Part shown: positions 43,486 through 50,937 of the stretch, in pieces
Numbering within the stretch: the first letter of the stretch is position 1
Layout of the letters: each line of letters opens with the position of its first letter
Assembly: GCF_000241345.1 (NCBI RefSeq)
Contig: NZ_BAED01000064.1
Location: 1 to 64,000, forward strand
Source of the DNA: Gordonia amarae NBRC 15530
GTDB taxonomy: Bacteria > Actinomycetota > Actinomycetes > Mycobacteriales > Mycobacteriaceae
DNA length: 64,000 bases
Direction: 5' to 3'
Notes under the pieces: model-generated
The model's database searches: none
The model's input: only the letters and a program-made list of their open reading frames with translations
What the model was told of the DNA's origin: nothing
Position numbers and translations under genes: made by a program

Positions 43486-44494
43486 CCGGCGCAGTCGCCA
43501 GTCGCTCGGCCTCGAGCAGCACCTCGGCGGCCACGCGCAGTCCCTCGATGCGGCCGAGGGAGACGTCCTCGTGTTCGATGTTGACCGCCATGTTCTCGTC
43601 GGCGCGGTACAGCGCGGCCAGGAACTCACCCCAGAACGCGGTGTCGTGGCCGCGGCCGAGGGCCACGAAGTCCCAGGCCGAATCCTTGGGCCACTCGTTG
43701 ACCCACTCGTCGCCGCCCAGGTTGACGCGATCCTCCGAAGGATCGAGCCGCCGGAACCGATTGTCCAGCACCCCATAGATTTTGGCATTCTCGTTGATCC
43801 GCACATCCTTGGCGGCGGCGTGGAACACCCGGTCACCGAGGTAGTCGACGGCCGCGACCGGGTCCATCCACTGCCAGAACAGGTGGCTGGGATCCATTTC
43901 GGCGCCGACGAAATCGGTGCCCACCTTCTCGATGAGCTGCAGCATGGTGGGCGGGCTGAACACCACGTTCTGCGGGTGCATCTCGATGGCCACCTTCACG
44001 TCGTGGTCTTCGGCGAGGGCGGCGATCTCCTTCCAGAACGGCACCACGATCTCGTCCCACTGGTAGTCCAGCACGTCGAGGGCGCCGGAGTTCCAGGCGT
44101 TGACGTTCCAGTTGGGGCGGGTCGCGCCGGGTTCGCCGCCGGGCAGCCCGGACATGGTGACCACTCGCTTCTGGCCCAGTGCCGCAGCCGCTTTGATGGC
44201 CCGGCGCAGGTCGCCGGCGTGCTTGTCGCCGATCACCGGATTCGGGTGCAGCGGATTGCCGTTCACATTCAGGCCCGCGAGCGCGATGCCCTTCTCGGCG
44301 AAGATGCCGAGGTACTCCTGCGCGGCGGTCTCACTGGCGACGATGTCGGCGATGTCCGGGATATGCACGGGCGGAAGGAAACCGCCCGCGTTGATCTCGG
44401 CGGCGTTGAGTCCGAGGCCGCTGATCACATCGAGTGCGTCGGCGAGCGGGCGGTCGTGCAGGACGGCGGTGTACACGCCGAGGGTCTTGGTCAT
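43475..44494 (-). CDS. Sugar phosphate isomerase/epimerase (xylose isomerase-like TIM barrel)
   Basis: 339 residues. AP-endonuclease-2-like barrel with metal ligands suggested by VAIEMHPQN, GAEMDPSHLFWQW, HAAAKDV and NIEHED. The EMDPSHLFWQ version is common in proteins encoded beside Gfo/Idh genes. It lies 46 bp downstream of dehydrogenase B on the same strand, so the two form a likely operon under the LacI operator. Keto-sugar or inosose isomerisation is the probable reaction; exact substrate unknown. Confidence 0.86.
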   Translation of the reverse strand: MTKTLGVYTAVLHDRPLADALDVISGLGLNAAEINAGGFLPPVHIPDIADIVASETAAQEYLGIFAEKGIALAGLNVNGNPLHPNPVIGDKHAGDLRRAIKAAAALGQKRVVTMSGLPGGEPGATRPNWNVNAWNSGALDVLDYQWDEIVVPFWKEIAALAEDHDVKVAIEMHPQNVVFSPPTMLQLIEKVGTDFVGAEMDPSHLFWQWMDPVAAVDYLGDRVFHAAAKDVRINENAKIYGVLDNRFRRLDPSEDRVNLGGDEWVNEWPKDSAWDFVALGRGHDTAFWGEFLAALYRADENMAVNIEHEDVSLGRIEGLRVAAEVLLEAERLATAPVTA

Positions 44495-44540
44495 GGGGGT
44501 CCTGTCCGGTTGGGTGAAAAGGGGGAGAGGAGGGGTGCGG

Positions 44541-45734
44541 TCAGTCGCCGACCTTGACCTCGGCCCCGCCGGTCAGGGCGGAGCGGGCGGCGGCGTCGAG
44601 CAGGAGCATGTTGTGCAGCCCCTCGGCGAAATCGGCGTTGCGCGGCAGGGATTCGGATTCGGGCAGCCCGGCGACTTCCTCGAGGAAGGCGCGCGCCTGG
44701 AACACGAAGCCCTCGTTCTGGCCCACCCCCACGCCGGGCGCGTCCATGGCGTGCCCGCCGCTCCAGTACGGGTGCTTCGGGCCGAGGATGACGGTGCGGG
44801 TGCCCGCGACCGAGGCGTCACCGTCGCCGATCAGGTTGATGTGCACCTGCCCGGGATTGCGGAAATCGAACGACGCCGAACCGCGTTCGCAGAACACCTC
44901 GAACTTGAGGGTGTTGGGATGCCCGGCCGCCACCCGCGACACCTGCAGCGACGCCGTGCCGCCGGCGCTGAACTCGGCGAAAAAGCCTGCCACATCGTCG
45001 TTCTCGACCGGACTGCGAGTATCGGACACGGCACCGCCGGTGTGCCCGACCACCTGTCCGAGCGGTTCGGGCCGCGTGGTGTGAGTGGTGTGCAGCGTGC
45101 CGCCGCGCACGGAAGCGATGGGGCCGCCGAACAATTCGGCGATGTAGCTGAGGTGACTACCGACGTCGGCCAGTGCCCCCGACCCGGCCGGCCCGCGGTA
45201 GCGCCAGCTGATGGGGCCGTCGGGATCGCAGGCGTAGTCGGTCCAGTACTCGCCGTCGAAGTTGACGAACCTCCCGAGCCGCCCGCCCGCGACGACCTGC
45301 CCGAGGAAGGCGATGCCGGGCGAACGCAGGAAGGTCAGGCCGATGCGGGCGATCGTGTCGGCGGATGCGGCGGCGGCGACCATCGCGCGGGCGTCGTCGA
45401 TGCTCGCCGACAGCGGCTTCTCGCACAGCACATGCTTGCCCACGGCCAGCAGTGCCTCGACGATCTCACGGTGCAGCGCATTGGCCACCACGACGCTGAC
45501 CACGTCGATATCGTCGGCGGCGGCGATCGCCTGCCAGGAGGTGTCGTACCGTTCGAACCCGAACCGGCGGGCGGTGTCCGCGGCGAGCGGTTCGTAGGTG
45601 TCGGCGATCGACACCAGCCGGACCGGCGGCAGACCTGACCCGTAAACAGCTGTGGCGGAACGGTATCCGGCCGCATGGGCTTTGCCGGCCATGCCCGCGC
45701 CGATGACCGCGACGCCGAGGGTGCGCTCTGACAT
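44541..45734 (-). CDS. Gfo/Idh/MocA-family oxidoreductase B
   Basis: 397 residues. Rossmann motif VAVIGAGMAGKAHAAGY, catalytic CEKPLSAS, and GALADVGSHLSYIAELFGG with conserved Asp and His. ATG 45734 has AAGGAG eight bases upstream. First gene of a minus-strand pair with the isomerase and divergent from a LacI regulator, with a perfect 16-bp LacI palindrome between. Probably a sugar or inositol dehydrogenase induced when the LacI ligand is present. Confidence 0.87.
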   Translation of the reverse strand: MSERTLGVAVIGAGMAGKAHAAGYRSATAVYGSGLPPVRLVSIADTYEPLAADTARRFGFERYDTSWQAIAAADDIDVVSVVVANALHREIVEALLAVGKHVLCEKPLSASIDDARAMVAAAASADTIARIGLTFLRSPGIAFLGQVVAGGRLGRFVNFDGEYWTDYACDPDGPISWRYRGPAGSGALADVGSHLSYIAELFGGPIASVRGGTLHTTHTTRPEPLGQVVGHTGGAVSDTRSPVENDDVAGFFAEFSAGGTASLQVSRVAAGHPNTLKFEVFCERGSASFDFRNPGQVHINLIGDGDASVAGTRTVILGPKHPYWSGGHAMDAPGVGVGQNEGFVFQARAFLEEVAGLPESESLPRNADFAEGLHNMLLLDAAARSALTGGAEVKVGD

Positions 45735-45812
45735 GGGTTCTCCTTCGAGTGGGTGGGGGGCGACGCGCCGCGACGGTGGCGACCGCGGGGCCGGGGATGA
45801 TCGAGAATGTGA

Positions 45813-45828
45813 GTTGGAGCGCTCCAAC
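45813..45828. promoter_or_regulatory. LacI-type operator
   Basis: GTTGGAGCGCTCCAAC is a perfect 16-bp palindrome with the central CG step and GAGCGCTC core of LacI-family sites. It lies between divergent dehydrogenase B and the lacI-type gene, 79 and 81 bp from their starts. Likely site of repression and autoregulation. Confidence 0.8.
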
Positions 45829-45908
45829 GTGACGGCTACCATTGTGCTGCCCCAGCCTATGTCATGTCAATATGTCTTATCCGGATCGGATGACCGAGAG
45901 GAGCAGGG

Positions 45909-46934
45909 ATGCCGCCGACACCGCACCGGCGCGGGCGACCGACCATCTACGACGTCGCGCGGGCCGCCGGCGTCTCCAAATCGCTGGTGTCGCTGGTCCT
46001 GCAGGGCTCACCCAAGGTGAGTGAGCAGTCGCGCCGCGCCGTCGAGCAGGCCATCGCCGAACTCGGCTACCGCCCGAGCCGGGCGGCGTCGAATCTTGCC
46101 GCCGGTCGCACCCGGCTAGTCGGTGTGCTCATCGACGACTACACCAACCTGTGGTTCGTCGACCTGGTCCGCGGATTGCACGCCGCGCTCGGGCCGCGCG
46201 GTTACCGGCTCAGCGTCGCCGATATCGCCACCGCCGACCAGGCCGAGCACCCCGTCGAATCATTCCTGTCGACCCGCGTCGACGGCATCGTCGTGGGCAT
46301 GGACCCGCCCGACGGACTGTGGTCGGGGAAGGTGCCGCCGGTCGTCGTGGCCGGCACGCGGGAACTGTCGCCTCCTCACGCGGGCAGCCCGTTCGCGTCC
46401 GTGGCCAACGACGACGCGGCCGGTGCCCGGCTGGTCGCCGGCCATCTCGCGGGACTCGGTCACCGGATCGTCGGCCATGTCGCGGTGGCCGGCGGCGCGG
46501 GGACGGCCCGGCGCACCGCGTTCACCGACGAGATGCAGGCCCTCGGTGGCACGGTCCACGTCACCGCGTCGGTGGGGCCGGCCTCGGACGAACTCGGCCA
46601 CGCCGGAGCCATGGAGCTGCTCGCCGCACATCCGGGGATCACGGCGGTGTTCGCGGCCAACGATGTGATCGCGGTCGGTGTCCTGGCCGCCGCCCGCGAC
46701 CTGGGACTACGTGTCCCCGACGACCTGTCGGTGGTCGGCTACGACGACACCTCGCTGGCCGCGGCCAGGCTGATCGGGCTCACCACCGTCGACGACCGCG
46801 GCTTCGACGTCGGCGCGGCCGCGGGCCGCCTGCTCGCCGACAGGATGGAGGGCCGGATCATCGAACCCACCGCCACGGTCCTGCCACCCACGCTGACGAT
46901 CCGCGGCACCACCGGGCCGGTGCGGACAACCTGA
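45909..46934 (+). CDS. LacI-family transcriptional regulator
   Basis: 341 residues. The N-terminal helix-turn-helix with hinge, IYDVARAAGVSKSLVSLVLQGSPKVSEQSRRAV, ends at the LAAGRT hinge helix. A periplasmic-binding-protein-like sugar-binding domain fills the rest, with the usual VFAANDVIAVGVL and SVVGYDDT segments. GGAG precedes the ATG. It should bind the palindrome at 45813-45828 and control dehydrogenase B and the isomerase. The ligand is probably a sugar or cyclitol. Confidence 0.92.
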   Translation: MPPTPHRRGRPTIYDVARAAGVSKSLVSLVLQGSPKVSEQSRRAVEQAIAELGYRPSRAASNLAAGRTRLVGVLIDDYTNLWFVDLVRGLHAALGPRGYRLSVADIATADQAEHPVESFLSTRVDGIVVGMDPPDGLWSGKVPPVVVAGTRELSPPHAGSPFASVANDDAAGARLVAGHLAGLGHRIVGHVAVAGGAGTARRTAFTDEMQALGGTVHVTASVGPASDELGHAGAMELLAAHPGITAVFAANDVIAVGVLAAARDLGLRVPDDLSVVGYDDTSLAAARLIGLTTVDDRGFDVGAAAGRLLADRMEGRIIEPTATVLPPTLTIRGTTGPVRTT

Positions 46935-47048
46935 TCTCACCAGGTTTCGAGGCTCGCAAGCTCGCACCTCAACCACCAAGGAGAGCACCTTTCGCTGGTT
47001 GAGGTGCGACGAGCCGCCAGGCGAGGAGCCTCGAAACCCGGTGAGGTG
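46935..47048. repeat. REP-like inverted-repeat element 2
   Basis: Left arm TCTCACCAGGTTTCGAGG...CACCTCAACCA (46935-46975) and right arm TGGTTGAGGTGCGA...GAGCCTCGAAACC (46996-47038, running on to GGTGAG) are inverted, with their CTCAACCA ends facing each other, opposite to the element at 39851-39957. It lies exactly between convergent lacI (stop 46934) and gntR (stop 47064) and may act as a two-way terminator. Confidence 0.77.
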
Positions 47049-47063
47049 ACCGTGTCCGTGACT

Positions 47064-47804
47064 TCAGTGACTCTGTAGCGCGACGTCGAAGAAATACCGG
47101 GACGCCCGGTAGATGTGCTGACCGAACTCGACGGCCTTGCCCATCTCGTCGTAGGCGACTCGCTGCATGGTGAGCACCGCGGCACCGGGCTGTTCGTCGA
47201 GCAGGGCGGCCTCGTCGTCGGTGGCCAGGCGGGCGCCGATGCGCTGGCGGGCGGACTTGATGCTCAGCCCGCGCCCGCGCAGGCACTGGTAGAGGCCTTT
47301 TTGCCGGAGTTCGTCGGGGGCGGGGGAGATGTCGGCGGGGATGTGGTTGGTGAGGATCGCGATCGGTTCGCCGCCGGACTTGCGCAGGCGCCGGATCGAC
47401 ACGACGGGGTCTCCGGGATCGGTGCCGAGTTCGTCGGCCACCTCCTCGGTGGGTGCGCCGAGCTTGTAGTCGAGCAGGTCGGTGGTGGGGGCCTGGCCGG
47501 CGGCGACGAGATCTTCGTAGAGGCTGGTCAGTTCGACGGATCGGTGGACCTCGTTGCGCACCACCTGGGTGCCGACGCCGCGTTTGCGTACCAGCAGCCC
47601 TTTGTCGACAAGGGCCTGGATGGCCTGCCGGGCGGTGGGCCGGGACATGTTGAGGCGCTTGGCCAGGTCGATCTCGTTCTCGATGCGGTCGCCCGGGTTC
47701 AGCCGTCCGCCGACGATCTCGGCCTCCAGCGCCTGGGCCAGCTGGAAGTACAGCGGCACGGGGCTGAGGCGATCGAGTTCGACATCGATCTGCGGCTGGC
47801 TCAC
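47064..47804 (-). CDS. GntR/HutC-family regulator (probable inositol regulator)
   Basis: 246 residues. A winged helix covers about 25-80 (ENEIDLAKRLNMSRPTARQAI, then GLLVRKRGVGTQV). A UTRA ligand domain fills 95-240 with PIAILTNHIPAD and AVLTMQRVAYDEMG. GTG start. It is divergent from iolC across 280 bp, the position of iolR in the Corynebacterium cluster, so it probably represses the iol operon until an inositol-derived inducer binds. The gene name iolR is not assigned because the ligand is unproven. Confidence 0.88.
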   Translation of the reverse strand: MSQPQIDVELDRLSPVPLYFQLAQALEAEIVGGRLNPGDRIENEIDLAKRLNMSRPTARQAIQALVDKGLLVRKRGVGTQVVRNEVHRSVELTSLYEDLVAAGQAPTTDLLDYKLGAPTEEVADELGTDPGDPVVSIRRLRKSGGEPIAILTNHIPADISPAPDELRQKGLYQCLRGRGLSIKSARQRIGARLATDDEAALLDEQPGAAVLTMQRVAYDEMGKAVEFGQHIYRASRYFFDVALQSH

Positions 47805-48084
47805 GGGGTCAATGTTAGGTCATAAGCCGGAGCATGCGACGTGGATCATAGCCCGCATTCACCGTGCGGTAGATCCGTATGTACGGACATAACAAGCGGC
47901 TATGACAGAGATCACATCGACGATGATCGTCTCGTCGTGCGTATATCCCCAGGTTATTCGGCATGGACAAGTTGGACCACCCCGTCTACATTGATAGGAC
48001 AAAGTAGCCACTGTTACGGACATCACGTCTTAAACTTTTCAAATACGACATACGAGATCTGCGACTTCGTCCGAAGGATCCCTG
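47805..48084. other. Divergent gntR-iolC regulatory region (280 bp)
   Basis: Less GC-rich than its surroundings, as expected of promoters. Besides the palindrome at 47874-47887, the nonamer TACGGACAT occurs at 47882-47890 and again at 48015-48023, spaced 133 bp apart. No coding sequence is convincing here. Confidence 0.5.
47874..47887. promoter_or_regulatory. Candidate GntR operator
   Basis: TCCGTATGTACGGA has perfect 6-bp arms around a TG centre, 70 bp upstream of the gntR start. One half plus flank (TACGGACAT) recurs at 48015-48023, 62 bp before iolC. Two related sites in a divergent region would allow looping or joint control. Confidence 0.4.
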
Positions 48085-49074
48085 ATGACAGCCTCCCCAA
48101 CCGCGTCGTACGACCGCAACAGCCCCTACGACCTCATCACCATGGGCCGGATCGGCGTCGACATCTACCCGCTGCAGGATGGTGTCGGCCTCGAAGACGT
48201 CGAGACGTTCGGCAAGTATCTCGGCGGCAGTGCCACCAACGTGGCCGTGGCCGCGGCCCGCCACGGCCGCCGCGCCTCGGTCATCACCGCCACCGGGGCC
48301 GACGCCTTCGGGCGGTACCTGCGCACCGAACTCGCCCGGCTGGGCGTCGACAACAGACACGTGAAGGTCGTCGAGGGACTCAACACGCCGGTCACCTTCT
48401 GCGAGATCTTCCCACCCGACGACTTCCCGCTCTACTTCTACCGGGACCCGATCGCGCCGGACCTGACCCTCACCGAGCCCGACCTGGACCCGCGGGCCAT
48501 CGCCGACGCCCGGATCTTCTGGACCACCGTCACCGGTCTGTCCCGCGAACCGAGCCGCGCCGCCCACCACGCCGCCTACCGGGCCCGTGGCAAGGCTCCG
48601 CTGACGATCCTGGACCTCGACTACCGGCCGATGTTCTGGCCGTCGCCCGCCGAGGCCACCGAAGCCGTCGGCGAGGTGCTCGGCCAGGTGACCGTCGCGA
48701 TCGGCAACAAGGAGGAATGCGAGATCGCCGTCGGTGAGACCGAACCCGACCGTGCCGCCGACGCCCTGCTCGAACGGGGAATCGAGGTGGCCGTGGTCAA
48801 GCAGGGACCGAAGGGGGTGCTCGCCAAGACCCGCGACGAACGGGTGGAGGTGCCGCCCTACCCGGTGCGGGTCGTCAACGGCCTCGGCGCCGGCGACGGT
48901 TTCGGCGGCGCCGTCTGCCACGGCCTGCTCAGCGGCTGGTCGCTGGAACGGACGCTGCGGTTCGCCAACGTCGCCGGTGCCATCGTCGCCTCCCGCCGGG
49001 AATGTTCGACGGCAATGCCCACCACGGGCGAAGTCGACGCCGTCCTCAACGAAATGGACCTCACCCATGCCTGA
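48085..49074 (+). CDS. iolC: 5-dehydro-2-deoxygluconokinase
   Basis: 329 residues of the PfkB/ribokinase fold. The N-terminal sugar-binding segment MGRIGVDIYPLQDGVGLEDVE is typical of IolC. The Gly-rich GGSATNVAVAAARHG and the catalytic NGLGAGDGFGGA with its base Asp are present. It phosphorylates 5-dehydro-2-deoxy-D-gluconate (DKG), the fourth step after IolG, IolE, IolD and IolB. First gene of the iol operon; its 3' end overlaps the next gene by 8 bp. Confidence 0.94.
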   Translation: MTASPTASYDRNSPYDLITMGRIGVDIYPLQDGVGLEDVETFGKYLGGSATNVAVAAARHGRRASVITATGADAFGRYLRTELARLGVDNRHVKVVEGLNTPVTFCEIFPPDDFPLYFYRDPIAPDLTLTEPDLDPRAIADARIFWTTVTGLSREPSRAAHHAAYRARGKAPLTILDLDYRPMFWPSPAEATEAVGEVLGQVTVAIGNKEECEIAVGETEPDRAADALLERGIEVAVVKQGPKGVLAKTRDERVEVPPYPVRVVNGLGAGDGFGGAVCHGLLSGWSLERTLRFANVAGAIVASRRECSTAMPTTGEVDAVLNEMDLTHA

Positions 49075-49963
49075 TCAGCCCATCAGCCCCGAGTCTTTCC
49101 AGGCGCTGCGCACCGCCCGGCACGCCGATCCGGCGGGTATCGCGACGGCGCTGGGCGGGCGCACCCGGCGGCCGCTGGTCCGGGGTGACGGCCGGCTGCT
49201 GATCGTCGCCGCCGATCATCCGGCCCGGGGCGCGCTCGGCGTCGGATCCGACCCGATGGCGATGGCCGACCGCTACGACCTGCTGCAACGGCTGGCCACG
49301 GCGCTGGCGCGGCCCGGTGTCGACGGTGTGCTCGGCACCCCCGACATCATCGACGACCTCGCGCTCCTCGGCCTGCTCGACGACAAGATCGTCGTCGGCT
49401 CGATGAATCGTGGCGGTCTGCGTGGGTCGGCGTTCGAAATGGACGACCGGTACACCGCCTATCACGCCGGTGCGCTGGTCCGCGACGGCCTGGACTTCTC
49501 GAAAGTCCTTGTCCGCGTCGATCTCGAGGATCCGGCCACGGTCGTCACCCTGGAGGCCACGGCCAAGGCGGTCGACGCCTGCGCCGCGGCCGGGATCGCG
49601 ATCATGCTGGAACCGTTCATGAGCGGGCGCCGCGACGGCAAGATCGTCAACGACCTGTCCACCGACGCGGTGATCAACTCGGTCGCCATCGCCTCCGGTC
49701 TCGGTGGTTCGTCGGCGTACACCTGGCTCAAACTCCCGGTCGTCGACGACATGGAACGGGTCATGGCGGCCACCACGCTGCCCACCCTGCTGCTCGGCGG
49801 CGATCCGAGCACCGATCCCGAAACCGTGTACGCCTCCTGGAAATCGGCCCTCGCCCTGCCGGGTGTGCACGGCCTGGTCGTGGGCCGCACCCTGCTGTAC
49901 CCGCCGGACGGAGACGTCGCGACCGCCGTCGACACCGCCGCCGCCCTCGTACACGGTGGCTGA
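49067..49963 (+). CDS. DeoC/LacD-like aldolase of the iol cluster (Cgl0159 type)
   Basis: 298 residues, a (beta/alpha)8 barrel. Segments LLIVAADHPARGALGVG, DGVLGTPDIIDDLAL and GIAIMLEPFMSGRRDGKI, with a Lys in TWLKLPVVDD as candidate Schiff-base residue, match the protein that follows iolC in Corynebacterium iol clusters (Cgl0159, from memory). It may cleave DKG-6-phosphate to dihydroxyacetone phosphate and malonate semialdehyde, the role of IolJ elsewhere, as no other aldolase is in the operon. ATG lies within the iolC end, so translation is coupled. Confidence 0.82.
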   Translation: MPDQPISPESFQALRTARHADPAGIATALGGRTRRPLVRGDGRLLIVAADHPARGALGVGSDPMAMADRYDLLQRLATALARPGVDGVLGTPDIIDDLALLGLLDDKIVVGSMNRGGLRGSAFEMDDRYTAYHAGALVRDGLDFSKVLVRVDLEDPATVVTLEATAKAVDACAAAGIAIMLEPFMSGRRDGKIVNDLSTDAVINSVAIASGLGGSSAYTWLKLPVVDDMERVMAATTLPTLLLGGDPSTDPETVYASWKSALALPGVHGLVVGRTLLYPPDGDVATAVDTAAALVHGG

Positions 49964-50016
49964 GTGTTCCCCGAATCATCCGCCAACACACCTCGACCGG
50001 AGTAACAAGAGTCCCG

Positions 50017-50937
50017 ATGGCTGCAACCTTCAACGAGTGGTTCCACCGGCGCGGCGAACTGTCCCGCGACGGGTGGGAATCGGTGGTGGACGGCTCCCTG
50101 CCCGGCTGGAGCCACACAGGTATCCGCGTGACCGACCTCGGCGGCACCGCCCGCGACCTGCCCGCCGGTGACATTGAACGCATCGTGATCCCGCTCTCGG
50201 GTGGCGGCTGCGAGGTGGACCATGCCGGGACGACCACCCGATTGACGGGCCGGGCAGGGGTTTTCGACGGACCCACCGACGTGCTGTACCTGGGCGCGGG
50301 CTCGTCGGCGACGCTGCGCGGCACCTGCCGGGTGGCCGTCGCCGAAGCGCCGACGACGGTCCGCAAACCGGCGAAGTATATTGCGGCGTCCGAGGTTCCG
50401 GTAGAGGTGCGGGGCGCCGGCCGCGACACCCGGCAGGTGCATAACTTCGGCACCCCCGCCGCACTGGACGCGGCCGCGCTCATCGTGTGTGAAGTGATCA
50501 CGCCGGGCGGCAACTGGTCGTCGCATCCGGCACACAAGCACGACGAGTACGTGGCCGGGCATGAGGCGCGGCTGGAGGAGATCTACTATTTCGAGGCCGC
50601 ACCGAGCCGCGCCATCCCGGCCGGGGTGAGCATCCCCGCCGATGCCGACGCTTTCGGCAGCTTCGTCACCTATTCGTCGTCGGCGGGGGAGATCGACACC
50701 AACGCCATTGTCCGCACCGGCGATATCGCGTTGGTGCCGTACGGGTATCACGGTCCGGCGATGGCCGCCCCCGAATACGACCTGTACTACCTGAACGTGA
50801 TGGCCGGTCCCGACCCCGAACGGATCTGGCTGATCAGCGACGACCCGTGCCAGGCCTGGCTGCGCGAGACCTGGACCGGTCAGGACGCCGATCCCCGCCT
50901 GCCATATACCCCACCCATCCAAGGAGATTCGCGGTGA
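50017..50937 (+). CDS. iolB: 5-deoxy-glucuronate isomerase
   Basis: 306 residues, double cupin of the KduI/IolB family. Metal ligands are visible in SSHPAHKHDE followed by LEEIYYFEA, and VPYGYHGP in the C-terminal cupin supplies the last His. It converts 5-deoxy-glucuronate to DKG, the IolC substrate. It follows the aldolase gene by only 53 bp, where iolA would stand in Corynebacterium. Its stop overlaps the iolD GTG. Confidence 0.94.
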   Translation: MAATFNEWFHRRGELSRDGWESVVDGSLPGWSHTGIRVTDLGGTARDLPAGDIERIVIPLSGGGCEVDHAGTTTRLTGRAGVFDGPTDVLYLGAGSSATLRGTCRVAVAEAPTTVRKPAKYIAASEVPVEVRGAGRDTRQVHNFGTPAALDAAALIVCEVITPGGNWSSHPAHKHDEYVAGHEARLEEIYYFEAAPSRAIPAGVSIPADADAFGSFVTYSSSAGEIDTNAIVRTGDIALVPYGYHGPAMAAPEYDLYYLNVMAGPDPERIWLISDDPCQAWLRETWTGQDADPRLPYTPPIQGDSR

